Below, piece after piece: positions 46,698 to 58,010 of a DNA stretch of 64,000 nt. Source of the DNA: Allopseudospirillum japonicum (GTDB lineage: Bacteria; Pseudomonadota; Gammaproteobacteria; Pseudomonadales; Halomonadaceae). Below the pieces are notes generated by a model that was not told the origin of the DNA, ran no database searches, and saw only the letters and a list, made by a program, of their open reading frames with translations. Position numbers and translations under genes: made by a program. The DNA is taken from assembly GCF_900108915.1 (NCBI RefSeq), contig NZ_FNYH01000010.1, positions 1-64,000 on the forward strand, read 5' to 3'. Each line of letters opens with the position of its first letter. Positions within the stretch are counted from its first letter, which is position 1.

Positions 46698-48005
46698 ATG
46701 ACTCAGCATATAAAAAACGCAGCCTATATATTGCATGCAGGCATGTTTCTTCTGCTGGCTTTTCTTGCATTGGAACAGCCTATTCTTATTGCGGGTATCG
46801 TTATCCAACTTTCACTGCTGGCTATCGGATTCAAAAACCAACAAATAACCGCTGAAAAGATTCATCTCTATAAGCAGATTATTGATGCCATCGAAAATCC
46901 CTTGTCAGTTACAGATATGGAGATGCGATGGACTTTTGTTAACAAGGCTGCCACAGAGCCTTTAGGCGTTACTCGTGACGCAGTGTTGGGCAAAAACTGT
47001 CACAACTGGGGAGCCAATATTTGTCAGACCGATAAGTGCGGTATTAACTGCTTACGAAAAGGCCAGGATACGACTTTTTTTCGACAGTGGGATAAAGATT
47101 TTAAAGTTACCAGCAAATACCTTCTGGGCCTAAAGGGCGAAAAAATCGGCCATGTTGAGATCGTGCAGGACATTTCTGAAAAAACCGCTCTACAAAATGT
47201 ATATCAAGATCTGGTACGTGTTAGCAGTCACCTGACCGAACGAAGCCGAGGATTGAATCTAGCAAGCGATTCCTTGAGCCAGGGGGTATCCCAGCAGGCG
47301 TCGGCGCTAACCCAAATTGGGGTTTCTCTGGATTCCAGTGTGGCCGATGCCAACAAGAACGCTAAACAAGCTACATCAGCCAGTCAACTGGCTGAGCAGG
47401 CCAGCCGCATGGCGGCAGAAGCTGCAAAAGATATGGCCGAGTTTGAAACCACAATGGCTGATATCACTCAGTCCAGTGAAGCGATCCAAGGTATTATCCA
47501 AGTAATTGATGATATCGCTGCCCAAACCAATCTTCTGGCACTGAATGCTTCCATCGAAGCGGCCCGAGCTGGGGAAATGGGCAGAGGGTTTGCCGTTGTT
47601 GCCGACGAAGTTCGTCAGTTAGCAGAACGCAGCACTAAAGCCGCCCAGCAATCTTCAGAACATCTGCAGCACTCCATTAACAGTGTTGAACAGGGCAATC
47701 GAATAGCTGGCTATTGTGCTCAATCTCTACAAGATGTTGCAAAACAACTGACTGAAATTCACCAGATGGTCGCTGAGATTGACAACAATTCTAATCAGCA
47801 GGCTATTCATCTGGATCAGATTCATCAGAGTATTTCTGAGATTGACGAGGTAATACATAAATCTGCAGCCTCCGCAGAAGAGACTCGAACGACTGCAAGC
47901 GAATTTAGCCAGCTTTCAAACGATATGGAGTATCAACTTAGAGGTATCAGCGCTATTGAAGATCTCATTGCTGCTAATAAAATCCAGGTAACACAGATCT
48001 CCTAG
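46698..48005 (+). CDS. Methyl-accepting chemotaxis protein with cysteine-rich PAS domain
   Basis: 435 residues. Two hydrophobic segments near the N-terminus (~8-45) form a hairpin with almost no periplasmic loop. A PAS domain follows (~55-170) and carries four cysteines in the run [20 protein letters not shown], which is suggestive of a metal, heme or iron-sulfur site; that part is inference. There is no HAMP. The signalling domain is complete ([20 protein letters not shown], then [19 protein letters not shown]). Receptors of this kind usually sense the cell's own redox or energy state. The gene lies between direct repeats and has its own terminator, like a self-contained cassette. Codon use differs somewhat from the core genes. 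Confidence 0.9.
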   Translation: MTQHIKNAAYILHAGMFLLLAFLALEQPILIAGIVIQLSLLAIGFKNQQITAEKIHLYKQIIDAIENPLSVTDMEMRWTFVNKAATEPLGVTRDAVLGKNCHNWGANICQTDKCGINCLRKGQDTTFFRQWDKDFKVTSKYLLGLKGEKIGHVEIVQDISEKTALQNVYQDLVRVSSHLTERSRGLNLASDSLSQGVSQQASALTQIGVSLDSSVADANKNAKQATSASQLAEQASRMAAEAAKDMAEFETTMADITQSSEAIQGIIQVIDDIAAQTNLLALNASIEAARAGEMGRGFAVVADEVRQLAERSTKAAQQSSEHLQHSINSVEQGNRIAGYCAQSLQDVAKQLTEIHQMVAEIDNNSNQQAIHLDQIHQSISEIDEVIHKSAASAEETRTTASEFSQLSNDMEYQLRGISAIEDLIAANKIQVTQIS

Positions 48006-48030
48006 CAACATAAAAAGATCAACCCAACAT

Positions 48031-48068
48031 AACCAGAGAGTGCTCAACAATGAGCGTCCTCTGGTTTT
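48031..48068 (+). terminator. Terminator of the PAS chemoreceptor gene
   Basis: AACCAGAG (48031-48038) pairs with CTCTGGTT (48059-48066); an inner stem GCTCA/TGAGC closes on ACAA; TT follows. It starts 26 bases after the stop codon. Confidence 0.7.
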
Positions 48069-48184
48069 AACAATGCCAGACAGCATCAAAGTTTCAGGAC
48101 TTACTCAGATTACGGTGACTCGCCTTCAGAAACTCATCTTTCAGATCTTCATAAGTGTGAACCGCAGGGAGTTGAAGGAACTAG

Positions 48185-48220
48185 AAATAACAGGTGCATG
48201 GTTAGGGTGTGTATTGAGCA
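48185..48220 (+). repeat. Downstream direct repeat flanking the PAS chemoreceptor
   Basis: Second copy of the sequence at 46459-46500, in the same orientation, lacking AAGCGT. It runs straight into repeat R3. Confidence 0.8.
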
Positions 48221-48294
48221 GCCTAGGTTGGGCTGCCAATGGCAACCCAACACAAACTAAACAAGCGTTGAGTTATCAAATACCCCAGCCTTCT
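48220..48294. repeat. Dispersed double-hairpin repeat, copy R3
   Basis: 75 bp, AGCCTAGGTTGGGCTGCCAA at the start. The second hairpin is decayed (GTTGAGTTATC ... ATACCCCAGCC). A half copy (AACCCAACCTACTAGCTAGC) follows at 49122-49144, after the HNH gene. Confidence 0.8.
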
Positions 48295-48403
48295 AGCCTT
48301 AGCAGTTTTCATTCCAGCGTTGGGTTTGGCATTTACAGTGGTATATTTGAGTTTCTTGATGAAATTTTCACACCTTAATTTGGTATTGGGCAAGAAATTA
48401 AAG

Positions 48404-49078
48404 ATGAGTACTTTCAATAAATATTTTCCAATTATTGCTAGGACCATTGATTCAGAATTACTGAGAAAGGATTCTATTAACAGGGACGAAATTATTATTA
48501 AAATGCTAGAAGTTGCAGAAGTTAAAAAACGACTACCTGATTTGATAAGAAATAACAAGAAACATAACACACCAGAAAAAGCTGTTGGAAATCTAGTTGA
48601 CTGGTTTAGTGCTGAAATAACAAAAAAATCGAAGGCATCTTTACCTTGGGTGAATAAATATGTTAGAGAAAAAACATTGTATAGTGGAAGAAGAATTTGG
48701 GAATATCGGTTTTCAGATAAGATATTAGAGAATGAAATAGACGAAAGAGATGTTGAAAAATTAACCGAAGGCTCTGTTAAAATTGTCAACGTCAATGCTT
48801 ATGAAAGAAACCCCAAAGCGAGAGAAAAATGTATTGCATACTATGGATTGACATGTAGCTGTTGTGGTTTTGATTTTTTTAAAAAATATGGCGAGATTGG
48901 GCAGGATTTTATATACGTTCATCATTTGGTACCAATTTCTGAAATGAAAAAAAGCTATATCCTTGATCCAGTTGAAGATTTGCGGCCTGTGTGTGCAAAT
49001 TGTCATGCCATAATACATCGTAAAAGTCCACCATTTACAATAGAAGAAATAAAAATCATGATAGAAAAAAATGCTTAA
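48404..49078 (+). CDS. HNH endonuclease, AT-rich orphan
   Basis: 224 residues from ATG 48404; in-frame ATGs at 48359 and 48320 exist, and none has a good ribosome-binding site. The C-terminal ~90 residues are an HNH domain: zinc pair CSCC, then YVHHLVPISE, and VCANCHAIIHRK with the N and final H. This is the McrA-like type found in restriction endonucleases of modified or foreign DNA. The N-terminal ~130 residues are not recognised. It is strikingly AT-rich with lysine-heavy codon use compared with neighbours, so recently acquired. No methyltransferase partner is adjacent, so a type IV-like or solitary defence role is possible but unproven. Confidence 0.8.
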   Translation: MSTFNKYFPIIARTIDSELLRKDSINRDEIIIKMLEVAEVKKRLPDLIRNNKKHNTPEKAVGNLVDWFSAEITKKSKASLPWVNKYVREKTLYSGRRIWEYRFSDKILENEIDERDVEKLTEGSVKIVNVNAYERNPKAREKCIAYYGLTCSCCGFDFFKKYGEIGQDFIYVHHLVPISEMKKSYILDPVEDLRPVCANCHAIIHRKSPPFTIEEIKIMIEKNA

Positions 49079-49121
49079 TAAGGTATTGTGTGCGGATGCG
49101 CTGTGCTCGAATTTCTCCGAC

Positions 49122-49144
49122 AACCCAACCTACTAGCTAGCTGG
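49122..49144. repeat. Half copy of the dispersed hairpin repeat (R4)
   Basis: AACCCAACCTACTAGCTAGC followed by TGG matches the right edge of R2 with its flank (AACCCAACCTACTGGCTAGC). Only one arm is left. It lies between the HNH and GNAT genes. Confidence 0.65.
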
Positions 49145-49163
49145 CAAGCAGAGGTTAAAAATT

Positions 49164-49742
49164 TTGTGGATAGAAAATAGCTTAATTGAAGGTCAGTATA
49201 TAATTCTTGAGCCTCTCAGTTTGGAACACATACCATCATTGATTGAAGCGGTTAAAGATGGTGAACTCTGGAAACTCTGGTTCGCGAATGTACCAAGTCC
49301 TGAAATAATGCATCAATATGTCAAATATGCTATCGCTCAAATGGTGCAAGGTGATATAGCTTATGCTGTGCGAGTTAAAGCGACAAACCAAATAGTTGGT
49401 ACGACTCGATACTACAAGGTTGATCCACTAAATAGACGGGCTTTGATTGGCTATACTTGGTATTCAAATGCAGCCAGAGGAACTCGAGTTAATACAGAGT
49501 GTAAGTACCTTCTCCTTAAACAGCTATTCAATAAATATGATGCAATTGCAGTAGAATTTCGAACCCACACTCATAATCTAGTATCTAGAAAAGCCATTGA
49601 ACGCCTTGGCGCGAAGCAAGATGGAATATTGCGCAATCATATTATTTTAAAAAACGGTAATATAAGGGATACAGTTGTTTATTCGATTATAGATACCGAA
49701 TGGCCTGATATTGAACAAGAATTGCTTAGAAAGCTCAGATAA
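49164..49742 (+). CDS. GNAT-family N-acetyltransferase (RimJ/RimL-like)
   Basis: 192 residues from a TTG start nine bases after AGAGG. The layout fits RimJ/RimL-type GNATs: N-terminal YIILEPLSLEHIPSLIEAV, central VGTTRYYKVDPLNRRALIGY (strands 3-4), and VEFRTHTHNLVSRKAIERLG, the conserved N-x-x-S-x-x-A-x-x-x-x-G acetyl-CoA site. Members acetylate ribosomal-protein N-termini, antibiotics or amino acids; the substrate here is unknown. AT content is above that of the core genes, in line with the island. The next gene starts 17 bp later. Confidence 0.87.
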   Translation: MWIENSLIEGQYIILEPLSLEHIPSLIEAVKDGELWKLWFANVPSPEIMHQYVKYAIAQMVQGDIAYAVRVKATNQIVGTTRYYKVDPLNRRALIGYTWYSNAARGTRVNTECKYLLLKQLFNKYDAIAVEFRTHTHNLVSRKAIERLGAKQDGILRNHIILKNGNIRDTVVYSIIDTEWPDIEQELLRKLR

Positions 49743-49758
49743 TAAGGATGCTTTTTTC

Positions 49759-50553
49759 ATGGAAAATATAACAATCACTGAAGCCTGGATCAGTACACCC
49801 CAAGGTCGGCTTTGGACACAAACTTATACACCCACTCAGGTGAAGCAAGTACCTATTCTCCTGCTACATGATTCCCTCGGATGTGTTGCCTTGTGGCGGG
49901 ATTTTCCACAAGCCTTAGCACAAGCCACGCAGCGGCCAGTGATTGCCTATGATCGTTTAGGTTTTGGTCGTTCTGATGCACACCCGAATCAATTAACAAA
50001 AGATTTTATTGCGACAGAAGCTCAGCAAGGCTTGCGTTTTGTCTGCGAACACCTGGATATCCAAGATTTTATCTTGCTCGGTCATAGCGTGGGTGGAGGT
50101 ATGGCAACCTATAGTGCAGCGGCTTATCCAGATAGATGTCAGGCGCTGATTACTCTTGCAGCTCAATCGTTTGTTGAGCCTTTGACCCGTGCAGGTATTC
50201 GTGAGGCACAAGCCAAGTTTCAGCAAGCCGGTGCTATGCAAAGTTTGCAAAAATATCATGGCGAAAAGGCCGCTTGGGTCTTGGCCTCTTGGACGGAGAC
50301 TTGGTTAAGTGCAGATTTTGATCATTGGAACTTGCAACAAGTACTGCCGCAAGTCAGGTGTCCTATGCTGGCAGTACATGGTGATCAAGATGAATATGGC
50401 TCTTTGCAACAGGTAGAAAACTTTGCACGCTGGGCGTCAGGCGATGCTAGAACTTGTATTTTACAAGGGTATGGCCATGTGCCTCATCGAGAATGTCCTC
50501 AGTTGCTGATCAAGCAGATACAAGCCTTTTTGTATTCGCTCAATATTTCGTGA
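49759..50553 (+). CDS. Alpha/beta hydrolase
   Basis: 264 residues from ATG 49759, ten bases after AAGGA. The nucleophile elbow is GHSVGGG (serine ~113), preceded by the oxyanion-side HDSLGC; the acid is likely in VHGDQDEYG and the histidine in GYGHVPHRE. The fold is that of esterases, haloperoxidases and C-C hydrolases; the substrate cannot be named. Codon use is like the core genome, so the accessory island probably ends before it. Confidence 0.87.
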   Translation: MENITITEAWISTPQGRLWTQTYTPTQVKQVPILLLHDSLGCVALWRDFPQALAQATQRPVIAYDRLGFGRSDAHPNQLTKDFIATEAQQGLRFVCEHLDIQDFILLGHSVGGGMATYSAAAYPDRCQALITLAAQSFVEPLTRAGIREAQAKFQQAGAMQSLQKYHGEKAAWVLASWTETWLSADFDHWNLQQVLPQVRCPMLAVHGDQDEYGSLQQVENFARWASGDARTCILQGYGHVPHRECPQLLIKQIQAFLYSLNIS

Positions 50554-50558
50554 TTGCA

Positions 50559-50716
50559 CCTCGCCCAAGCAGGCGGGGATACCAGCGGGAACTGTGCAGC
50601 GGTTCTACTCGGGCGTAGCCTGGCTCTGTACGTACTTACGCAGAATCTCTCAGCGCTTCTTTGATCCGCAGCGCCCTGCCCGTTACCCTAGCTGCAAACG
50701 TAAGCACGGCACCTGA
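50559..50716 (+). pseudogene. IS1341-type element relic: left-end hairpin plus TnpB fragment
   Basis: The hairpin CCTCGCC (50559-50565) with GGCGGGG (50572-50578) and the following GATACCAGCGG closely match the left end of the element at 18531. At 50651-50716 the frame reads QRFFDPQRPARYPSCKRKHG then a stop, matching FQNFFDPKRPARYPKFKRKH inside the intact TnpB. About 300 bp between the two parts and everything downstream is deleted. A dead copy of the same family. Confidence 0.8.
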
Positions 50717-50737
50717 TATGTAAGTAAGCCAGCTGAT

Positions 50738-51637
50738 TTAAGCGTTAAAAACGCCGGTTGATAAATAGCGGTCACCACGATCGCAAATAATGGCAACTAG
50801 GGTTGCATCTTGTAAGTTTTCGGCCAACTGGAGCATACCCGCTACTGCCCCTCCAGAAGAGACACCCGCAAAAATCCCCTCTTCACGTGCTAAACGGCGC
50901 ATGGTTTGTTCTGCGGCTTGTTGGCTAATATCCAATACTTGATCCACACCTTCAGGCTGATAAATACTTGGTAAATAGGCCGCTGGCCAGCGTCGAATTC
51001 CTGGAATACTAGCGCCTTCTTCTGGCTGCAAACCCACAATTTGCACCTGCGGATTTTGTGATTTTAAATAACGCCCTGTGCCCATAATGGTACCTGTGGT
51101 CCCCATGGCACTGATAAAATGGGTAATTTGTCCTTGTGTTTGTTGCCAAATTTCTGGTCCTGTGCTGTTGTAATGTGCTTGTGGATTATCTGGATTAGCA
51201 AACTGGTTTAATACCTTACCCTTTTTTTGCGCTTGCATGGCTAACGCGAGATCACGGGCGCCTTCCATGCTTTGCTCGCGGCTAACGCTAATTAAGGTGG
51301 CGCCATAAGCGCTCATGGCGGCCTTACGCTCAGCACTCATATTATCTGGCATAATTAAAATCATTTTATAGCCTAGCATGGCCGCTGCCATGGCAAGGGC
51401 AATCCCTGTATTGCCAGAAGTCGCTTCAATCAGAGTATCCCCAGGTTGAATTTCACCACGCGCTTGCGCCTGCTGAATCATAGAAAAAGCGGCTCTATCT
51501 TTCACCGAGCCTGCTGGATTATTGCCTTCCAACTTAACGAGCAAGGTATTATTTTGCCCTGCATGGATGCGCTGCAAACGGATAAGTGGGGTATGACCGA
51601 TGCAATCGGCTAAAGTGGGATATTGAATTTTTGACAT
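50738..51637 (-). CDS. cysM: Cysteine synthase B
   Basis: 299 residues from ATG 51637; a start at 51667 adds ten atypical residues. The PLP lysine is in GSVKDRAAFSMI; the substrate loop is ATSGNTGIALAMAAA. CysM-specific features are SIPGIRRWPAAYLPSIY and the arginine-bearing CysM C-terminus (ICDRGDRYLSTGVF). It makes cysteine from O-acetylserine with sulfide or thiosulfate. The leader follows a long hairpin that probably ends the gatCAB message. Confidence 0.95.
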   Translation of the reverse strand: MSKIQYPTLADCIGHTPLIRLQRIHAGQNNTLLVKLEGNNPAGSVKDRAAFSMIQQAQARGEIQPGDTLIEATSGNTGIALAMAAAMLGYKMILIMPDNMSAERKAAMSAYGATLISVSREQSMEGARDLALAMQAQKKGKVLNQFANPDNPQAHYNSTGPEIWQQTQGQITHFISAMGTTGTIMGTGRYLKSQNPQVQIVGLQPEEGASIPGIRRWPAAYLPSIYQPEGVDQVLDISQQAAEQTMRRLAREEGIFAGVSSGGAVAGMLQLAENLQDATLVAIICDRGDRYLSTGVFNA

Positions 51638-51665
51638 AAACAAGCAAGCTCCCCAGACAATGGGC

Positions 51666-51734
51666 ATAAAAAAAACAGAAGGGCCTAGCGCTTTTTACCC
51701 GTAGTGGATACGGATTAAAAAAGTCACTAAGCCC
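51666..51734 (-). terminator. Long hairpin terminator downstream of gatB, before cysM
   Basis: Read on the minus strand: GGGCTTAGTG (51734-51725) pairs with CGCTAGGCCC (51690-51681); CTTTTT pairs with AAAAAG; ATCCGTA pairs with TACGGGT around TCCAC. That gives about 23 pairs, including three G.T. TTCTG and T8 follow. On the plus strand the same three positions would be A.C mismatches, so the minus-strand RNA is the one maintained. It could alternatively be a small RNA. Confidence 0.7.
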
Positions 51735-51739
51735 CAGAT

Positions 51740-51760
51740 CGCCTAGATATAGGCGTTTTT
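51740..51760 (+). terminator. Small plus-strand hairpin with T5
   Basis: CGCCTA (51740-51745), loop GATA, TAGGCG (51750-51755), then TTTTT. No plus-strand gene precedes it, so it may block antisense transcription or be part of the larger structure beside it. Confidence 0.4.
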
Positions 51761-51834
51761 ACGTCAATTGAAAAATACTCTTTTGCTGGCCTTCAATAAC
51801 CCTAAGTTATAAACATCGGCCTGCTGGTATTGGA

Positions 51835-53292
51835 TTAATCCAAAAGTGCAGCCAACTTGTCCGCAAGTAGCTGATTAACCGCTTGTGGGTTGGCCGTCCC
51901 TTTGGAGGCCTTCATCACTTGGCCAACAAAAAAGCCCATCATCTTGCCGCGTTTATCCACTTCAGCCGCCTTATATTGCTCGACTTGGGCGGTGTTTTTG
52001 GCCAGTACTTCATCAATAATGGCTTCAATTGCACCTGTATCTGTGACTTGCTTGAGGCCTTGTGCAGCAATAATCTCGTCTGCGCTTTGGCCTTCTTGTG
52101 CCCATAAAGTAGCAAATACCTGTTTTGCGGCTTTACCATTAATGGTGTTATCTAGGATTCTTTGGATCAGTTGCCCTAACTGAGTACTACTAACGGGTGA
52201 ATCTTGGATTTCTAACCCATCACGGTTCAAACGTGCACTTAACTCGCCCATCACCCAGTTTGCAGCAGCTTTGGCATCTTGGCACACTTGATACACTTGC
52301 TCAAAGTAGTCTGCTAAAGCGCGTGAGGCTGATAAAACACTAGCATCATAAGCAGACAAGCCAAGCATTTCGATAAAACGGGTTTGTTTTTGGCTGGGTA
52401 GTTCAGGCAATTGTGCTTGCAGATGCTGGATATAAGCTTCATCCAAGACCACAGGTAACAGATCAGGGCAAGGAAAATAACGGTAATCGTTGGCTTCCTC
52501 TTTAGAACGCATGGCGCGCGTTTCATCCAAATCAGCATCATAAAGGCGCGTTTGTTGGATCACCCTGCCACCTTCTTCGATCAGTTCGATTTGGCGTTGG
52601 ATCTCGTAATTAATGGCTTTTTCCACAAAGCGGAAGGAGTTCACGTTTTTAATTTCGCAACGTGTACCTAATGTCGTTTGCCCTTTAGGACGTACGGACA
52701 CATTAGCATCACAACGCATAGAACCTTCTGCCATATTGCCATCGCTAATGCCTAAGTAAGTCACGATAGCGTGAATGGCTTTAAGATAGGCAACTGCTTC
52801 CTTAGCAGAGTGCATATCGGGCTCGGAGACGATTTCTAATAAAGGCGTGCCGGCACGGTTGAGGTCAATGCCTGTCATACCGTGGAAGTCTTCGTGCAGG
52901 CTTTTACCTGCATCTTCTTCTAGATGTGCGTGGTGAATACGTACATGTTTTGTTGTCTGCTCATCCAAGGTTAAATCTAACCAACCAGGCCCCACGATAG
53001 GTTCAGCCATTTGGCTGGTTTGATAGCCTTTGGGCAAATCAGGATAAAAATAATTTTTACGCTCGAAAACAGAACGCGTGCTAATTTTTGAATTGACGGC
53101 AAGGCCAAACTTGACCGCCATGGCCACGGCTTGTTCATTCACAACAGGTAAAACACCCGGTAAGCCTAAATCAATCGCACAAGCTTGGGTGTTTGCCTCA
53201 GCACCGAAAGCCGTGCTGGCACCGGAAAAAATTTTTGATTGAGTTGCGAGCTGGACATGCACTTCCAACCCGATCACAGCTTCCCATTGCAT
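51835..53292 (-). CDS. gatB: Aspartyl/glutamyl-tRNA amidotransferase subunit B
   Basis: 485 residues. [20 protein letters not shown] at the N-terminus, [14 protein letters not shown], and [15 protein letters not shown] are GatB signatures; the C-terminal YqeY-like tail ends with [20 protein letters not shown]. GatCAB amidates misacylated Glu-tRNA(Gln) and Asp-tRNA(Asn), implying that the cell lacks, or supplements, direct GlnRS or AsnRS routes. Last gene of the gatCAB operon. Confidence 0.98.
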   Translation of the reverse strand: MQWEAVIGLEVHVQLATQSKIFSGASTAFGAEANTQACAIDLGLPGVLPVVNEQAVAMAVKFGLAVNSKISTRSVFERKNYFYPDLPKGYQTSQMAEPIVGPGWLDLTLDEQTTKHVRIHHAHLEEDAGKSLHEDFHGMTGIDLNRAGTPLLEIVSEPDMHSAKEAVAYLKAIHAIVTYLGISDGNMAEGSMRCDANVSVRPKGQTTLGTRCEIKNVNSFRFVEKAINYEIQRQIELIEEGGRVIQQTRLYDADLDETRAMRSKEEANDYRYFPCPDLLPVVLDEAYIQHLQAQLPELPSQKQTRFIEMLGLSAYDASVLSASRALADYFEQVYQVCQDAKAAANWVMGELSARLNRDGLEIQDSPVSSTQLGQLIQRILDNTINGKAAKQVFATLWAQEGQSADEIIAAQGLKQVTDTGAIEAIIDEVLAKNTAQVEQYKAAEVDKRGKMMGFFVGQVMKASKGTANPQAVNQLLADKLAALLD

Positions 53293-53337
53293 AAATAAGG
53301 ACCCTTGGTAGCAAATTAAGCAGGCACGGTTTGACAG

Positions 53338-54810
53338 TTAAAACGCGAGTTGGGGACGCGCTTGATGCCAAGTGGTGACTTGTTGGAATTGATGTGCCAC
53401 ATTTAACAAACGGGCTTCTTCAAAATGGTTGCCAATTACTTGTAGACCGATTGGCCGTGTACCTGAGCGCCCTGCGGGTAAAGATAACGCGGGTACGCCT
53501 GCGAGGTTAATCGCAATGGTGTACACATCTTCCAGATACATTTGTACCGGATCTTGGGTGTTGGCACCCAGATCAAAAGCTGGGGTGGGTGCTGTGGGGC
53601 CCATTAAGACATCAACTTCATTAAAAGCATTGAGGAAGTCTTGTTGAATCAAACGGCGGATTTGCTGCGCTTTGCGATAGTAGGCATCGTAAAAGCCTTC
53701 CGAAAGTGCATAAGTCCCAATGAGAATCCGGCGTTTTACCTCAGCGCCAAAGCCTTCTTGACGGCTGCGCTTGTATAAATCTTCTAAGTCTTGCGGATCT
53801 TGGCAACGGTGGCCAAAGCGTACGCCATCATAGCGAGAAAGATTTGAGGAAGCTTCCGCAGGGGCGATGACATAATATGCCGGAATCGCTAAGTGTGTAT
53901 GGGGTAAGCTGACCTCGCAGATGCTCGCTCCTAGAGATTCATAGACCTTAATGGCTTCTTCTAAGGCGGCGGCAACGTCTGCATGCAAACCTTCACCAAA
54001 GTATTCTTTAGGTAAACCGATTTTAAGCCCATCAAGATTCGCAGCTAAAGTCGCGCAATAGTCTGGTACCGCACGCTGTACACAGGTAGAATCCTTAGGG
54101 TCAAATCCAGCCATGGCATTAAGCAATACAGCACAATCTTGTGCACTGTGTGCCATGGGGCCGCCTTGATCTAAGCTGGAAGCATAAGCAACCATACCCC
54201 AGCGTGAGACACGTCCGTATGTGGGCTTTAAACCTGTGATCCCGCAAAAAGCGGCAGGTTGGCGAATTGAACCACCCGTATCTGTGCCTGTTGCCGCTGG
54301 TACTAAAGATGCCGCGACAGCTGCCGCTGAGCCGCCTGAAGAACCGCCAGGCACAGCTTGTAAATCCCAAGGATTTTTAACCGTGCCATAGTAGGAATTC
54401 TCATTGGATGAGCCCATGGCGAATTCATCAAGATTGGTTTTCCCTAAATTCACCATACCCGCGGCCGCTAAACGCTCGACAACCGTCGCATTGTAAGGGG
54501 GGACAAAGTTTTCCAGCATTTTAGAGCCACAACTGGTACGCATCCCCTGAGTACAAAAAATATCTTTATGTGCTAAGGGCAAGCCAGTAAGCGGGGTTGC
54601 TTGTCCCTGCGCGAGGCGTTGATCTGCAGCGGCAGCTTGTGCAAGGGCGCTTTCTTGGTCGCTGACACTAATGAAGGCATTGAGATGCGGGTTGAGCTTG
54701 TCAATACGTGCAAGCAGAGCTTGAGTTAGCTCCACACTGGTGAATTGGCGTGTTTGCAAACCTTGCGCAAGCTCGGTAAGGCTAGATTCGAGCACACTGG
54801 ATTCAAGCAT
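53338..54810 (-). CDS. gatA: Aspartyl/glutamyl-tRNA amidotransferase subunit A
   Basis: 490 residues of the amidase-signature family. The Ser-cisSer-Lys triad is visible: lysine in [10 protein letters not shown], cis-serine in [14 protein letters not shown], and nucleophile in [14 protein letters not shown]. It releases ammonia from glutamine for GatB. AGGAAG lies seven bases before the ATG. Confidence 0.98.
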   Translation of the reverse strand: MLESSVLESSLTELAQGLQTRQFTSVELTQALLARIDKLNPHLNAFISVSDQESALAQAAAADQRLAQGQATPLTGLPLAHKDIFCTQGMRTSCGSKMLENFVPPYNATVVERLAAAGMVNLGKTNLDEFAMGSSNENSYYGTVKNPWDLQAVPGGSSGGSAAAVAASLVPAATGTDTGGSIRQPAAFCGITGLKPTYGRVSRWGMVAYASSLDQGGPMAHSAQDCAVLLNAMAGFDPKDSTCVQRAVPDYCATLAANLDGLKIGLPKEYFGEGLHADVAAALEEAIKVYESLGASICEVSLPHTHLAIPAYYVIAPAEASSNLSRYDGVRFGHRCQDPQDLEDLYKRSRQEGFGAEVKRRILIGTYALSEGFYDAYYRKAQQIRRLIQQDFLNAFNEVDVLMGPTAPTPAFDLGANTQDPVQMYLEDVYTIAINLAGVPALSLPAGRSGTRPIGLQVIGNHFEEARLLNVAHQFQQVTTWHQARPQLAF

Positions 54811-54863
54811 AGAAGCACTTCCTGAGAGACAAAATAAAAAAATGGATAGCCAAAGAGGTTGGG

Positions 54864-55151
54864 TTATTCAATCACTTTAGGGACAAGGAAGAGCCCAGCT
54901 TCCGTTGCGGGTGCACCAGCGAGCAAGGCGTCGCGTTGGTTGCTTTCTGTGACTTCGTCCACGCGTAGGCGTTGAGTCGCATCTAAAGGGTGGGCCATAG
55001 GCTCGACCTCTGAGGTATCCACCTGCTGCATTTGATTGACCAAATCTAAGATATTAGATAAATCCCGTGTATATTCAGGGATTAGGCTTGCATCAATTTG
55101 AATACGCGCTAGGTGGGCCACTTTTTCTACATCTGCTGAAGTTAATGCCAT
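54864..55151 (-). CDS. gatC: Aspartyl/glutamyl-tRNA amidotransferase subunit C
   Basis: 95 residues, the standard size. [20 protein letters not shown] and the C-terminal [20 protein letters not shown] match GatC, which wraps and stabilises GatA-GatB. First gene of the operon, divergent from mreB as in many gammaproteobacteria. Confidence 0.97.
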   Translation of the reverse strand: MALTSADVEKVAHLARIQIDASLIPEYTRDLSNILDLVNQMQQVDTSEVEPMAHPLDATQRLRVDEVTESNQRDALLAGAPATEAGLFLVPKVIE

Positions 55152-55290
55152 AAGGCTTTGTCCTTAATCCTGCTAAACATCTTAGTGAGGGATGGAAAGA
55201 GCTATAAAGGAATATAAAAGCGCAAGGATAGCATATCCACACGCACTTAGGTCGCCTTTGCCCATGTCGTGTTAAGATAGCAAGGGTTAA

Positions 55291-57317
<2,027 letters not shown>

Positions 57318-57428
57318 CTGATAGGTATCCTGTACTAAGGCGTGCTGAAGGGAAGGTATGCAAATAGGTGTTTCTCCGTGCGTCACAGCACAAAATAATG
57401 AAGATACTACTACACAGACGGGGCAAGC

Positions 57429-57986
57429 GTGAAAATACTGCTCGATTTTTTACCTATCGTATTATTTTTTGTCGCTTACAAAATGACAGGCGATATGATT
57501 ACGGCAACCTTGGTATTGATTCCTGCGACCTTAGCACAAGTCGCTTGGGTTTGGTGGACAACGCGCCGAATTGAAACCATGTCACTGGTCACCTTAGGCT
57601 TGGTGGTACTGCTCGGTGGAGCTACGGTGATTTTCCAAGATGGGGCCTTTATTCAATGGAAGCCAACGATTGTGAACTGGTTATTTGCCGCGGCATTTTT
57701 AATTAGTCCTTTCTTCGGTGGCAAAACCCTGATCCAACGTATGATGGGGCATGCGATGCAGTTGCCGCAGGTCGTTTGGAAACGTTTAAATTTTGGGTGG
57801 ATTCTCTTCTTTATTTTTATGGGAGCAGCCAATTTATACGTATTTAGCTACTTTAGCGAAGAAACTTGGGTGAATTTTAAGCTCTTTGGAATGCTAGGGT
57901 TGACCTTAGTCTTTGTGATTGCTCAAGGGGTTTATTTAGCAAAGCATATTCAGCCGACGACTTCAGACACAGAAAAAACAGAGTAA
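57429..57986 (+). CDS. yciB: Inner-membrane septation protein YciB (IspZ)
   Basis: 185 residues from GTG 57429, with five to six hydrophobic segments. Family signatures: MKILLDFLPIVLFFVAYKMT, then KPTIVNWLFAAAFLISPFFG, and LIQRMMGHAMQLP. YciB affects cell-envelope integrity and septation in enterics. The divergent pairing with the PHP gene is conserved in gammaproteobacteria. Hairpins that resemble IS ends follow. Confidence 0.95.
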   Translation: MKILLDFLPIVLFFVAYKMTGDMITATLVLIPATLAQVAWVWWTTRRIETMSLVTLGLVVLLGGATVIFQDGAFIQWKPTIVNWLFAAAFLISPFFGGKTLIQRMMGHAMQLPQVVWKRLNFGWILFFIFMGAANLYVFSYFSEETWVNFKLFGMLGLTLVFVIAQGVYLAKHIQPTTSDTEKTE

Positions 57987-58010
57987 GCTCCCCTGTCGCA
58001 AAGAAAACTT

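Larger units (their letters stand above)
48006..48403. other. Noncoding stretch between the PAS chemoreceptor and the HNH gene
   Basis: 398 bp. It contains the chemoreceptor terminator, the downstream direct repeat (48185-48220) and double-hairpin repeat R3. A 112-codon open frame (48040-48378) runs across the repeats and lacks a ribosome-binding site, so I do not call it a gene. Confidence 0.6.

Noticed and set aside
46091..48294. Integron-type attC sites, because the repeats contain GTTGGGC (fits GTTRRRY) and ACCCAAC (fits RYYYAAC)
   Set aside because: The two boxes occur in the wrong order and spacing, there is no L-box pair with an extrahelical base pattern, and no integrase gene is visible. 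The units read better as paired hairpins.
48040..48378. A 112-codon open frame as a gene
   Set aside because: It runs over the chemoreceptor terminator, a direct repeat and repeat R3, lacks a ribosome-binding site, and its protein resembles nothing.
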